Positions 28,941 through 38,211 of a stretch of DNA of 64,000 nucleotides are shown one piece after another. Position numbers and translations under genes: made by a program. The DNA is from Dickeya oryzae (lineage in GTDB: Bacteria; Pseudomonadota; Gammaproteobacteria; Enterobacterales; Enterobacteriaceae), in assembly GCF_009372235.1 (NCBI RefSeq), contig NZ_SULL01000015.1, positions 62,001-126,000 on the forward strand. The letters are read 5' to 3'. The notes beneath the pieces were generated by a model. That model saw only the letters and a list, made by a program, of their open reading frames with translations. It searched no databases and had not been told where the DNA came from. Within the stretch, counting starts at the first letter, position 1; each line of letters starts with the position of its first letter.

Positions 28941-31358
28941 TTAATCACGCATCGTCCAGATGCGTTTCTGATAATCATGAATTGCCCGATCAGCACTGAA
29001 CATGCCCATATGAGCCGTGTTCAGAATGCAGCGACGCGTCCATTCATCAGGTTCACGATACAGTTCATCCACACGCTGTTGAGCCTGGCAGTAAGGGGCG
29101 AAATCAGCCAACACCAGATAAGGATCCCCCAGTTTTAGCAGGCTATCGAGCAAAGGGGCGAACGCCGTTTTATCTCCATGACTGAACTTTCCTTTTCCCA
29201 GTTCAGTCAGGATTTCCTTTAATAGTGGATTCTCGGCAATGTAACGGGTGGGTTTATAGCCGTCGGCAATCAACGTTTTTACCTGCTCGACGGTATGACC
29301 GAAGATGAACAGATTCTCCGCACCGACTTCCTGCGCCATCTCCACATTGGCGCCATCCAGCGTCCCCACCGTCAAGGCGCCATTCAACGCCAGTTTCATA
29401 TTCCCCGTCCCAGACGCTTCCTTGCCTGCGGTGGAAATCTGCTCTGATACATCGGCTGCCGGAATAATCCGCTCCGCCAGCGAGACGCGGTAATCCGGTA
29501 AAAAAACCACTTTCAGGCGATCGTTGACCCGTTTGTCCCGGTTGATGTGTTCCGCCACACAGTTGATGGCGTAAATAATATTTTTGGCCAGAACATAGCC
29601 CGGTGCCGCCTTGGCACCAAACAGGAAAAGGCGCGGCACGATATCCAATCCAGGGTCGGTAAGCAATCGCTTATATAACGATAAAATATGCAGTAAATTC
29701 AGATGTTGCCGCTTATATTCATGCAACCGTTTGATTTGCACATCAAACAACGCGTTCGGATCGATATGGATGCCGTAATCGCGCCGTAAAAATTGAGCCA
29801 GTTGCGTTTTATTGTCCTGCTTGATGCGGCGATAGCGCGCCTGAAACCCACTATCCTGCGCGTAGGGAGCCAGCCCTTCCAATAACGTGAGCCGGTTACC
29901 CCATTCGGTTCGCAAGGTGTCATCTATCAATGAAGACAGCGCCGGATTGCACTGCCTGAGCCAACGGCGCGGCGTAATACCGTTGGTGACGTTATGAAAT
30001 TTCGTCGGCCACAACTGGTGATATTCCGGGAACAAGTCGCGTACCACCAGATCCGAGTGCATCTGGGCGACGCCGTTCACCGCAAAACACGCCACCACGC
30101 ACAGGTTCGCCATTCTCACCTGACGGCGATACACCACCGCCAGCCGCGCCCAGACACCCTTATCACCCGGCCAGCGAGCATCCACCTGCTGGCGCAGATG
30201 CGCATTAATGGTTTTGATTATCGACAGATGACGCGGTAATAACCGACCGAACAGCCGTTCATCCCAGCACTCCAGCGCTTCCGGCATCAGAGTATGGTTG
30301 GTGTAGGCAAATAAGCGCCCGGTCAGTTGCCAGGCTTGCTCCCACGGTAATTCATAGTCGTCCAGTAACAGGCGCAGGGTTTCGGGAATCGCCAGCGTCG
30401 GGTGGGTATCGTTTAGTTGCACCACCTCATAATCGGGTAATGTCGCCAGCGGCCGTCCGGCACGTTCATGCCGCCGGAAGATATCCGCGACCGCGCAGGC
30501 ACATTGGAAATATTGCTGCATCAAACGCAGTCTTTTACCTGCCGCATGATTGTCGTTCGGGTAAAGCACTTTGGTCAGGCTGGCAGCAGCGATACCCTGC
30601 TGCTCGGCTTTCAGATAATGGCCCGCATTAAACTGTTCAAGATCAAATGGCTCGCTGTGGGTAGCCTGCCATAGCCGCAATGGCTGTACACGACCATTGA
30701 GATAGCCGATAACCGGGATATCGGTGGCTTCGCCGATGACAACCTGATCCGGAATCCAACGCTCGCGGCCATCCGGCTGGATGACCAACTCACCGCCGAA
30801 ACCGACTTCTACCGCCAGTTCCGGGCGGGGACGCGCCCAGGGGTAAACATCGCGCAACCAGTCATCCGGGGTTTCACGCTGGAAACCGGCGTCAAAATGC
30901 TGGCGGAACAAGCCGTACTGGTAATGCAGGCCGTAGCCTATCGCTGGTTGTCCCACTGTCGCCATCGCGTCCAGATAACAAGAGGCCAATCGCCCCAACC
31001 CACCATTACCCAGCGCCGGGTCCGTTTCCTGCTCCAGCACGTCACTCAACACCAGTCCGTGCCCGGCCAGCACCTCCGCCACTGCGTCATACCACCCCAG
31101 ATTGAGCAGATTGTTGCCAGTCAGGCGACCCGGCAGGAACTCCATCGACAGGTAGTTCACATGCCGCGATACCGACGTGGCGTCATCAGGTGGAGACGAC
31201 TCGGCAGCTGTCAACACATCCAGTTGCTCCGTCAGCGCCGCACTCACCAACTGCCAGCACTGGCGTAACGACAGCGCCTGTAACGACGGCTGAGCGAGAG
31301 CCTGCAACTGGCGTTGCAACGCCACAGTAAACTGGGAAGGATTGAATAAGGGTGACAT
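28941..31358 (-). CDS. malP: Maltodextrin phosphorylase
   Basis: GT35 phosphorylase (805 residues from [10 protein letters not shown]) that releases glucose-1-phosphate from maltodextrins with pyridoxal phosphate. PLP site: [19 protein letters not shown] (Lys). It also has [23 protein letters not shown] and HLNDT-like [13 protein letters not shown], as in all phosphorylases. The chosen ATG follows a GGAGAGAGGC stretch; the open frame runs 17 codons further up without conservation. It starts only 44 bases after glpR in the same direction. In E. coli malT lies divergently at this place; here malT is absent, and no clear MalT box fits in the gap. Confidence 0.95.
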   Translation of the reverse strand: MSPLFNPSQFTVALQRQLQALAQPSLQALSLRQCWQLVSAALTEQLDVLTAAESSPPDDATSVSRHVNYLSMEFLPGRLTGNNLLNLGWYDAVAEVLAGHGLVLSDVLEQETDPALGNGGLGRLASCYLDAMATVGQPAIGYGLHYQYGLFRQHFDAGFQRETPDDWLRDVYPWARPRPELAVEVGFGGELVIQPDGRERWIPDQVVIGEATDIPVIGYLNGRVQPLRLWQATHSEPFDLEQFNAGHYLKAEQQGIAAASLTKVLYPNDNHAAGKRLRLMQQYFQCACAVADIFRRHERAGRPLATLPDYEVVQLNDTHPTLAIPETLRLLLDDYELPWEQAWQLTGRLFAYTNHTLMPEALECWDERLFGRLLPRHLSIIKTINAHLRQQVDARWPGDKGVWARLAVVYRRQVRMANLCVVACFAVNGVAQMHSDLVVRDLFPEYHQLWPTKFHNVTNGITPRRWLRQCNPALSSLIDDTLRTEWGNRLTLLEGLAPYAQDSGFQARYRRIKQDNKTQLAQFLRRDYGIHIDPNALFDVQIKRLHEYKRQHLNLLHILSLYKRLLTDPGLDIVPRLFLFGAKAAPGYVLAKNIIYAINCVAEHINRDKRVNDRLKVVFLPDYRVSLAERIIPAADVSEQISTAGKEASGTGNMKLALNGALTVGTLDGANVEMAQEVGAENLFIFGHTVEQVKTLIADGYKPTRYIAENPLLKEILTELGKGKFSHGDKTAFAPLLDSLLKLGDPYLVLADFAPYCQAQQRVDELYREPDEWTRRCILNTAHMGMFSADRAIHDYQKRIWTMRD

Positions 31359-31402
31359 CGTGCCTCTCTCCTTTGCGGGTGATGGAAAAAGGCACGTCGG
31401 GA

Positions 31403-32161
31403 TCAGCACAACTCCAACTGTACCTTATGTTGTTCGATGATTTTCAGCACACTGGGTGGCGGTAACTGATCGGTAAAAAGATAGTCGATCAAATCCATGT
31501 TGCCCAAATTGACCATCGCATTGCGGCCAAACTTGGAATGGTCCGTCACCAGCATCACGCAACGGGAGTTTTCGATGATTGCACGCTTGGTGCGAACCTC
31601 GTGGTAGTCAAACTCCAGCAACGAGCCATCCATATCAATGCCACTGATACCCAAAATGCCGAAATCGAGCCTGAACTGAGAAATAAAATCCAGCGTGGCC
31701 TCGCCAATGATGCCACCATCGCGGCTGCGCACCTCGCCTCCCGCCAGTATCAGGCGGAAGTCTTCTTTGGCGGTCAGTAACGTTGCCACATTCAGGTTAT
31801 TGGTGACCACGCGTAAATCCTTATGATTCATCAGCGCATGAGCCACCGCTTCCGGTGTCGTACCGATATCTATAAAAAGCGTAGCACCATCCGGAATTTG
31901 ACTGGCGACCTGCCTCGCAATCCTGGCTTTTTCATCAGACCACATCATTTTTCGATCATGGTAAGCCGTATTCACTGAACTGGAGGGCAACGCTGCGCCA
32001 CCGTGGTGACGATGGATCTTGTTTTGTTCCGCCAGATCGTTCAGATCACGGCGAATGGTCTGTGGGCTGACTGCAAAATGTTCCACCAGCTCTTCGGTAC
32101 TGACGTATCCCTGCCGACGCACCAGATCGATAATGGCGTCGTGCCGCTGTGTTTGCTTCAC
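31403..32161 (-). CDS. glpR: Glycerol-3-phosphate regulon repressor GlpR
   Basis: DeoR-family repressor (252 residues from GTG) of glycerol and glycerol-3-phosphate genes, released by glycerol-3-phosphate. The N-terminal HTH ([20 protein letters not shown]) is followed by the DeoR sensor domain with [15 protein letters not shown] and [15 protein letters not shown]. Most of the chain matches E. coli GlpR. The GTG at 32161 ([11 protein letters not shown]) follows GAGGGG and matches the E. coli start; an in-frame ATG at 32185 lies within a hairpin and would add eight residues. glpG is 130 bases upstream, malP 44 downstream. Confidence 0.95.
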   Translation of the reverse strand: MKQTQRHDAIIDLVRRQGYVSTEELVEHFAVSPQTIRRDLNDLAEQNKIHRHHGGAALPSSSVNTAYHDRKMMWSDEKARIARQVASQIPDGATLFIDIGTTPEAVAHALMNHKDLRVVTNNLNVATLLTAKEDFRLILAGGEVRSRDGGIIGEATLDFISQFRLDFGILGISGIDMDGSLLEFDYHEVRTKRAIIENSRCVMLVTDHSKFGRNAMVNLGNMDLIDYLFTDQLPPPSVLKIIEQHKVQLELC

Positions 32162-32177
32162 ATTAATCCCCTCAAAC

Positions 32178-32199
32178 GCCGACATGACCTCATGTCGGC
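32178..32199. promoter_or_regulatory. Perfect stem-loop before the glpR start
   Basis: GCCGACATGA and TCATGTCGGC, separated by CC, form a perfect 10-bp palindrome about 16 bases before the GTG of glpR. An alternative glpR ATG (32185) lies in one arm. It could hold back translation or bind a regulator; no T-run follows it. Confidence 0.6.
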
Positions 32200-32291
32200 C
32201 AACTAAGAAACCGCGCTCATTGTAAAATGCACACGGCAGTAGCCACGCGGCTCTACACCACGTATCAGGCTGCGATAACGGTATGATAGCG

Positions 32292-33116
32292 TTAACGGCG
32301 GTGCTGGCGCGTATCCCACCATGCCATCAACACGCCAATGACTAACCCCGAGACATGCGCTGCATTCGCGATAGACATGCCCAAAATATCGAAATACCCG
32401 GCCACCAGCCACACCAGCGCAAACGCCATCAGGCCGCGTTGAAGGTGCAGCGGCCCGCCCGGCTCACGCTCGCCACGTAACCAGACATACCCCATCAGGG
32501 CGTATACCACGCCGGACAAACCGCCAAAATAGACGCCGCTAAACCAGGACTGCACCCACCCGCTAATCGCGGATGACAGCAGTAAAATCACACACAATCG
32601 CCGGGTACCCAAGACACGTTCCACCGGACCGCCGAGATACCACCACCACATCAGATTAAACAGCAGGTGCAACAGCGAAAAATGCAACAACGCATGGCTG
32701 AACCAGCGCCAGAGCTGCAGGGTCTGGGTGCTGTCCGGAAAGGCCAGCAGCGTCATCATGCGATTAACACCATACACCTGCATCAACAGGTAAACCGCAA
32801 TGGCGACCACCAGCACGCCCAGTGTCAGTGGCCCGGCACGCTGACGTAAGGTTTGCAGATAGGAATACGACGGGTAACGCAGCCCGCTGTTGGTGGTGCC
32901 GCTCTGCCAGCTGGCGGCCTGATAGCGTTCATGCCACGGCTCTTGCAGGAAGCGCTCCAGCTCCTGCTTTACCCGCGCTTGCTGGCTTTCGTCCGGCAGC
33001 CAGATATCCACTTCGTTCCCGTTAATACGGGCCACCAGCCGGATCTGCTGCGTGTGCATATAGTCGACAAACGCCTGCGCCAGACGCGGATTGGATAGCG
33101 CAACAATTCGAATCAT
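32292..33116 (-). CDS. glpG: Rhomboid protease GlpG
   Basis: Intramembrane serine protease (274 residues). The N-terminal soluble domain (about 1-70) is followed by six membrane helices. The catalytic pair is present: Ser in [13 protein letters not shown] (helix 4) and His in [16 protein letters not shown] (helix 6). The L1-loop motif [12 protein letters not shown] is intact. In E. coli glpG is preceded immediately by glpE; here a four-gene cassette of opposite orientation separates the two. Confidence 0.96.
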   Translation of the reverse strand: MIRIVALSNPRLAQAFVDYMHTQQIRLVARINGNEVDIWLPDESQQARVKQELERFLQEPWHERYQAASWQSGTTNSGLRYPSYSYLQTLRQRAGPLTLGVLVVAIAVYLLMQVYGVNRMMTLLAFPDSTQTLQLWRWFSHALLHFSLLHLLFNLMWWWYLGGPVERVLGTRRLCVILLLSSAISGWVQSWFSGVYFGGLSGVVYALMGYVWLRGEREPGGPLHLQRGLMAFALVWLVAGYFDILGMSIANAAHVSGLVIGVLMAWWDTRQHRR

Positions 33117-33394
33117 GACAATAGCCCAACGCTTCCCGCCAATGAATTTATGTTTTCGATTCTAAAACATTTGCAACCCGGAACGCAGCGTAATAACCGC
33201 TGATTATCTTGCCTATTTCAATATCAGTGTGACGGCTTTCACATCTCGCCACCCTGCGTACTGACAGCCTCCCGTGCTGCCCGGTAGATGTAGTGAGGAT
33301 TTTTGTTTACTTCCGTTTTATCCGACATCCTATGATCACGGTCACTTTTCAACCAGGGCAGCTCCATTACTCTCATTCAAGAGGTGTTAACGGT

Positions 33395-34606
33395 ATGTTT
33401 CTTGAAGAACGCAGAAACAAGATTCTGGACTATCTGGATCAACATGATCGCGTCAGCGTGGAGTATCTGGCCGAGTTTTTTTCTGTCACCAGAGAAACCA
33501 TCCGCAGTGATCTGAATGCGCTGGCCCGACAGCGATTAGTTCAACGCTGTCACGGTGGTGCCATTATGATTCGGCGCAGTTTGCAATCTCAGCTGATTAC
33601 CGAAACCGGGAAAGACTTCGAAGTCCTGTTAAAAAAAATAAAGAATCAGGTCAGAAATAGAAGTACCCGCAAAAAGGATAAAACCATGAAAGGTAAAGTC
33701 TGTATTCTTGGTTCGTTTAATGTGGATATTGTTGCCAGGGTTGCCCGTTTTCCTAAAGGCGGAGAGTCATTACTGGCGCAAGGCAGTGCATTGGGGCCGG
33801 GTGGGAAAGGCGCGAATCAGGCGATGGCAGCCAGCATGGCCGGTGCAAAAGTGCATTTCGTATCTAAAGTGGGAAAAGACCAATTCAGTCACTTCGCCTA
33901 TGAGCATTTGTCAAAATCCCCTATTCACTCCTTTAAATTATACCAGTCAGAAACAGAACCTACCGGTAATGCGATTATTTATGTCTCGCAACAAAACGGC
34001 GAAAATATGATTGCCATTTATTCCGGGGCGAATAAAACACTGACCGATGAAGAAATCGCTGAGATTATGCCCGACCTGGAAGACGCAGATGTGTTATTGC
34101 TGCAAATGGAAAATAACTTCCCGGCGACCTTGAGCGCCATGAAATTAGCTAAAGCGCTCGACACCCGAATTATCCTCAATCCAGCACCCTATTCCGATGA
34201 CGTCGTCTCCTGTCTCGATTATGTGGATATCATCACCCCAAATGAAACGGAAGCGTCGCTCTTATCCGGTATTGAAATCAGTAACCTTGAGAGCGCCAGA
34301 CAAGCCGCGCAAAAAATCCATGCGCTTGGTGCGGCGAGGGTGATAATCACCATGGGTGCCAATGGCGCCCTGCTATTTGACGGCCAGCAATTTCAGCATA
34401 TCCCGGCCTTTCCTGCTGTCAGCGTGGATACCACCGGCGCTGGCGATGCGTTCAACGGCGCCTTCGCGGCTGCCGTCGCCGCCGGTCAGAGCGTGGCGCA
34501 GGCCGCCACGTACGCAAATGCGTTTGCCTCTCTGGCGGTCGAACGGGAAGGTGCGGCCAATATGCCAACGCATCAGCAAGTGACGAACCGGCTGGCACAA
34601 CGCTAA
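33395..34606 (+). CDS. DeoR-type HTH fused to a PfkB/ribokinase-family sugar kinase
   Basis: One frame of 403 residues joins a DeoR-family winged-helix (about 1-57: RNKILDYLDQHDRVSVEYLA, then FFSVTRETIRSDLNALA) to a ribokinase-type kinase (about 98-403). The kinase has GSFNVDIVARV, GPGGKGANQA (sugar-binding GG site), NPAPY, TPNETEA and DTTGAGDAFNG with the catalytic Asp near residue 351. A short basic linker (RNRSTRKKDKT) joins them, and the DeoR sensor domain is missing. An AAGGA box precedes an internal ATG at 33686 that would yield the kinase alone (306 residues). It heads a rightward four-gene cassette with a DapA-like lyase, an anomerase and an MFS carrier. The sugar is unknown. Confidence 0.85.
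   Translation: MFLEERRNKILDYLDQHDRVSVEYLAEFFSVTRETIRSDLNALARQRLVQRCHGGAIMIRRSLQSQLITETGKDFEVLLKKIKNQVRNRSTRKKDKTMKGKVCILGSFNVDIVARVARFPKGGESLLAQGSALGPGGKGANQAMAASMAGAKVHFVSKVGKDQFSHFAYEHLSKSPIHSFKLYQSETEPTGNAIIYVSQQNGENMIAIYSGANKTLTDEEIAEIMPDLEDADVLLLQMENNFPATLSAMKLAKALDTRIILNPAPYSDDVVSCLDYVDIITPNETEASLLSGIEISNLESARQAAQKIHALGAARVIITMGANGALLFDGQQFQHIPAFPAVSVDTTGAGDAFNGAFAAAVAAGQSVAQAATYANAFASLAVEREGAANMPTHQQVTNRLAQR
33673..33688 (+). promoter_or_regulatory. Possible internal ribosome-binding site and kinase start
   Basis: AAGGA (33673-33677 region) stands eight bases before an in-frame ATG (33686) at exactly the point where the kinase domain begins (MKGKVCILGSFN). It would allow a free kinase to be made besides the HTH fusion. 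Confidence 0.5.
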
Positions 34607-34660
34607 TCCCCCCCCCTATTTTAAACACCCCGAAGCGGTTTTCGGGCAAGGAGAAAGAGA

Positions 34661-35581
34661 ATGAAAAGCATCGAAGGCATCGTTCCCGTCATGCTGACCC
34701 CGTTTAACACCAGAAACGAAATAGACTACCCCGGTCTGGCAACGCTTATCGACTGGTATCTGGACAAAGGCGTGGACGCACTGTTCGCCGTCTGTCAGTC
34801 CAGCGAAATGCTGTTTCTCAGCCTGGAGGAGCGCGTGAATCTGGCGCGTTTCGTGGTAGAACAGGTTGCAGGGCGCATACCGGTTATCGCATCCGGTCAC
34901 ATCAGCGACGACATCAATGACCAGATAGCCGAATTACAGGCGATGGCGGACACCGGCATCGACGCACTGGTGTTGGTCACCAACCATCTGGACCCGAAAA
35001 ACCAGGGTTCAGAGACGTTCTTTGAGACGCTGGAGACCTTGCTGGCATCCCTGCCTGCGACGTTGCCGCTCGGCCTGTACGAATGCCCGGCACCGTATCG
35101 CCGCCTGTTAACCGATGACGAGTTGATGCACTGCGCCAACAGCGGCCGTTTTGTGGTACTCAAAGACGTGAGCTGCGACCTGCCAACGGTAGAACGTCGG
35201 GTGAAACTCACGGCTGGCACACCGCTGAACATCATCAACGCCAACGCCGCCATCGCGTTTCCGGCAATGCGCGCTGGTTCCAAGGGCTTTAGCGGCGTGT
35301 TCACCAATTTCCACCCGGAGCTCTATCAGTGGCTTTATTCCCAAAGCCAGCAGCAACCAGAACTGGCGCAGGAACTGGCGACGTTCCTGTCACTGGCGGC
35401 CGTGACCGAAACGTTGGGCTACCCCAAAAACGCCAAGATTTACCACCAGCGTCTGGGGACTTTCGAGCACGATAACTGCCGGGTCACCAGCGATAATGTG
35501 CTGGAAAAATTCTGGGCCTTGTCGGTGATCCTCGATCAGATCCGCCAGGGAACCGAGCATTACCAACAAAAAATCCAATAA
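34661..35581 (+). CDS. DapA/N-acetylneuraminate lyase superfamily aldolase
   Basis: Class I aldolase/lyase-type TIM barrel (306 residues) of the DHDPS/NAL superfamily. The Schiff-base Lys is at about residue 168 (FVVLKDVSC) and the catalytic Tyr at about 140 (LGLYECPAPYR). The GxxGE carboxylate-binding motif of DapA and NanA is changed to CQSSE (about 45-49), so the substrate probably differs from both; a 2-keto-3-deoxy sugar acid or a related 2-oxo acid is an inference. GGAGAAAG gives a good Shine-Dalgarno, and the gene follows the kinase fusion by 54 bases. Confidence 0.82.
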   Translation: MKSIEGIVPVMLTPFNTRNEIDYPGLATLIDWYLDKGVDALFAVCQSSEMLFLSLEERVNLARFVVEQVAGRIPVIASGHISDDINDQIAELQAMADTGIDALVLVTNHLDPKNQGSETFFETLETLLASLPATLPLGLYECPAPYRRLLTDDELMHCANSGRFVVLKDVSCDLPTVERRVKLTAGTPLNIINANAAIAFPAMRAGSKGFSGVFTNFHPELYQWLYSQSQQQPELAQELATFLSLAAVTETLGYPKNAKIYHQRLGTFEHDNCRVTSDNVLEKFWALSVILDQIRQGTEHYQQKIQ

Positions 35582-35683
35582 CGATAACGTCACTTTTTTT
35601 ACCGGCGTATTGTCCGGCAGGTGGAAATATTCCCCCTGCCGGTTTAATGACACAACCTTGTCGCTCACCAGGAATAACCCACT

Positions 35684-36163
35684 ATGATTATTTGCGATCA
35701 ACAAGACTGGGCTCTGGAAAAATACGCGTTACATCCGATTATTCACCAGGCCATCGATTATATCTCTACCACCGACTTCGCCGTTATGGCGACCGGTAAA
35801 TATGACATTATCCCCGGAAAGATGTTCTGTCTATTACAGGAGTTCACCACCGAACCAGCCGCGGACAGGCTGGCAGAATCGCATTTCCAGTATGTCGATA
35901 TTCAATATTTATTACAGGGAGAAGAAACTATCGGCGTTGCGCGAGGTAGCCATCGTAATAGCGTGATTGAAGATAAACGCGAGCAGCATGATATTTTTTT
36001 TTATCGTGATACTCAAAACGAAAGTTTTATTTCACTAACACCCGGCATGTTTGCCATTTTCTTTCCAGAAGATCTACATCGGCCATGTTGCCAAAGCAAT
36101 GGCCCCTCTTTTATTCGAAAAGCAGTTATTAAAATTCACATCAGTTTATTTACGGATTGCTGA
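35684..36163 (+). CDS. YhcH/YjgK/YiaL family protein, probable sugar-acid anomerase
   Basis: Small cupin-like protein (159 residues) of the DUF386 family. One member (NanQ/YhcH) speeds anomer conversion of sialic acid; others (YiaL, EbgC) sit in sugar operons. Family motifs: ESHFQYVDIQYLLQGEE, PGMFAIFFPEDLHRP and KAVIKI, with the His/Glu metal-ligand candidates. It is noticeably AT-richer than neighbouring genes, hinting at a foreign origin. It follows the lyase by 102 bases, and its stop just precedes the MFS gene start at 36169. Confidence 0.85.
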   Translation: MIICDQQDWALEKYALHPIIHQAIDYISTTDFAVMATGKYDIIPGKMFCLLQEFTTEPAADRLAESHFQYVDIQYLLQGEETIGVARGSHRNSVIEDKREQHDIFFYRDTQNESFISLTPGMFAIFFPEDLHRPCCQSNGPSFIRKAVIKIHISLFTDC

Positions 36164-36168
36164 TTATT

Positions 36169-37464
36169 ATGAAAAATACCACTTCTGCCTTACAAGACAA
36201 TAGGGTTATCCCTGCCTCGCCGATTACCCGCTTACGCTGGGGGATCATTTTCATTCTGTTGATGGCGGCGGTTATCAATTACCTCGACCGCGCCAACTTA
36301 AGTATTGCCAATACCACCATCGCCAAAGAATTCGGTTTTAGCGCCACCCAGATGGGGATGCTGCTGTCCGCCTTCCTGTGGCCTTACGCACTGGCTAACC
36401 TGCCGGCCGGCTGGTTGGTGGATAAACTGGGGCCGAAAAAGATGTTCTCCGGCGCGGTAGGGTTATGGTCAGCCTTTACCGTACTGGCCGGGTTCATCAA
36501 CGGCTATTCCATGTTTTATGGACTGCGCATGTTGCTGGGGATAGCCGAGTCGCCCTTCTTTACCTCAGGCATTAAAATCACCCATCGCTGGTTTTCCGCC
36601 CGCGAACGCGGCCTGCCGACCGCCATCATCAATACCGGCTCGCAAATTGCCAACGCCATTGCACCGCCGATCCTGACTGTACTGCTACTGACACTGGGTT
36701 GGCGTGGCATGTTTATCGCCATTGGTCTGGCTGGCATTCCGTTACTGTTGGTCTGGCTGAAGTTTTATCGCGAACCGACCGCGGCCGAAGAGCGCGACAT
36801 CCACGCCGACACCGCAGCGACAGCCGCATCCAGCCATGAAGTGGCAAAAAACCAGCAAGGCTGGGGTGCCCTGTTCCGCCATAAAACCACCTGGTTCATG
36901 ATTCTGGGTAATTTCTCCATCATGTTCACCATTTGGGTTTACCTGACCTGGCTGCCGGGTTATCTGGAAAAATCCCTTGGCTTTACGCTGAAACAAACCG
37001 GTTGGATCGCCTCGATTCCGTTCCTCGCCGGTATTCTCGGTGTGCTGTGCGGCGGGGCTATCTCTGATCGTCTGATTCGTCGCGGCGTCAACACCATTAC
37101 CGCCCGTAAAATTCCGATCGTCATGGGGGCGGCACTGGCGGCCTGCTTTGTTGCACCGATCCCGTTTGTCAGCAACACCTCGCTGTCTATCCTGCTGCTG
37201 TCATTGGGGTATTTCTGCTCGCAGTTGCCTTCCGGCGTTATCTGGACACTGGCGACCGACATCGCGCCTAAAGAGCAGGTGGCATCACTCGGGGCCATTC
37301 AGAACTTCGGCGGTTTTCTCGGCGCGGCCAGTGCTCCCATCATCACCGGCGTGATTTTGGATGCCACAGGGGTGTTCACCAATGTTTTCTTCCTCGGTGC
37401 AGGCTTGCTGATGCTGGGTGCGTTGAGCTACGGCTTGTTCGTTAAGAAACCGATAACCGTTTGA
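36169..37464 (+). CDS. MFS transporter, anion:cation symporter (sugar-acid) family
   Basis: Inner-membrane carrier (431 residues, 12 predicted helices) of the ACS family that takes up hexuronates, galactonate, glucarate and similar organic anions by proton symport. Typical stretches are INYLDRANLSIA in helix 1, GWLVDKLGPKK between helices 2 and 3, and RMLLGIAESPFF in helix 4. The start at 36169 was chosen by homology; four codons upstream are also open. As last gene of the cassette it indicates that the substrate is an acidic sugar. A strong bidirectional terminator follows. Confidence 0.88.
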   Translation: MKNTTSALQDNRVIPASPITRLRWGIIFILLMAAVINYLDRANLSIANTTIAKEFGFSATQMGMLLSAFLWPYALANLPAGWLVDKLGPKKMFSGAVGLWSAFTVLAGFINGYSMFYGLRMLLGIAESPFFTSGIKITHRWFSARERGLPTAIINTGSQIANAIAPPILTVLLLTLGWRGMFIAIGLAGIPLLLVWLKFYREPTAAEERDIHADTAATAASSHEVAKNQQGWGALFRHKTTWFMILGNFSIMFTIWVYLTWLPGYLEKSLGFTLKQTGWIASIPFLAGILGVLCGGAISDRLIRRGVNTITARKIPIVMGAALAACFVAPIPFVSNTSLSILLLSLGYFCSQLPSGVIWTLATDIAPKEQVASLGAIQNFGGFLGAASAPIITGVILDATGVFTNVFFLGAGLLMLGALSYGLFVKKPITV

Positions 37465-37509
37465 AACCTGAAAGTTTATAGACCGTCGGGTTTATAAACC
37501 GATGACAAC

Positions 37510-37542
37510 AACCGGTATGGCGCGTCAGGCGCCATACCGGTT
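37510..37542. terminator. Bidirectional hairpin between MFS gene and glpE
   Basis: A 14-bp perfect stem (AACCGGTATGGCGC / GCGCCATACCGGTT) with a 5-base loop lies between the convergent cassette end and glpE. T-runs are short. Confidence 0.75.
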
Positions 37543-37547
37543 CAGGA

Positions 37548-37880
37548 TTACCCTGCCGCGACATCCTGCGGGAAGCGTTTTTGCCAGGCATCGAAACCAC
37601 CATCCACGCTGTATACCGCCTCAAAACCCAGGCTTATCAGGTAATTCGCCGCATTACGGCTACTGATGCCGTGATAGCACATCACCATCACCGGCTGTTC
37701 AAAATCCGCACCGCTCACAAAATCTGACAAGGTTTCATTGGTCAGGTGGGTTGACCCCGGTACATGCGCTGCACCGAAACTCTGCGGATCACGAATATCA
37801 ACCAACGACTGGCCTTGCTGCCAGCGCTGATACGCCTGCTCAATATCGATTGCCTCAAACTGCTCCATTGCCTGCCTCAT
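37548..37880 (-). CDS. glpE: Thiosulfate sulfurtransferase GlpE (rhodanese)
   Basis: Single-domain rhodanese (110 residues) that moves sulfane sulfur from thiosulfate to cyanide or thioredoxin. The active-site loop [11 protein letters not shown] carries the catalytic Cys. [20 protein letters not shown] is the N-terminal CH2A-like element. The length matches E. coli GlpE (108). It is divergent from glpD as in E. coli but parted from glpG by the inserted cassette. Confidence 0.95.
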   Translation of the reverse strand: MRQAMEQFEAIDIEQAYQRWQQGQSLVDIRDPQSFGAAHVPGSTHLTNETLSDFVSGADFEQPVMVMCYHGISSRNAANYLISLGFEAVYSVDGGFDAWQKRFPQDVAAG

Positions 37881-38116
37881 CGTTCGTGGTGAAAATTCGT
37901 GGTTAAAAAAAGGTTATCAACGGCTTTGCCTGACATTATCGGCATTGTAACCCACCCACCACACGGATAGACCGGACAAAACACAGGGATATAACACGCT
38001 CACGCAGGTATCGTGACGGCATAAGCCGACGCAGAAGGACTATTCTCAATGAAATCAGGCGCGAAACTGTTAGCTGTATCACGCGCAAATGTTTTTAATT
38101 GGTTAACGCTTGGCTA
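37881..38116. other. glpE-glpD divergent region
   Basis: Part of a 331-base intergenic region that should hold the glpE promoter and part of the glpD promoter. Apart from the GlpR-type sites at 38117-38160 I see no named element; nothing in it looks coding. Confidence 0.5.
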
Positions 38117-38160
38117 ACATGTTTGTTTTCGATTAATATCGTGAGCGAAAACGAACATTT
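38117..38160. promoter_or_regulatory. Paired GlpR operator-like sites before glpD
   Basis: Two copies in opposite orientation, ATGTTTGTTTTCG (38119-38131) and CGAAAACGAACAT (38146-38158), form a 12-of-13 inverted repeat with a 14-base spacer. Each resembles a GlpR operator half/whole site with a TTCG core. They lie 53-95 bases before the glpD start, where GlpR binds in E. coli. Confidence 0.7.
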
Positions 38161-38211
38161 TAACTTTCAACGGCCGACCATGGCGGCGTTTGACGTAGCG
38201 GAGGAGAAAAC

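Noticed and set aside
33395-37464. Sialic acid (nan) operon
   Set aside because: The lyase and anomerase families fit, but NanT, NanK and NanE are lacking, the kinase is PfkB-type and the carrier is an ACS member.
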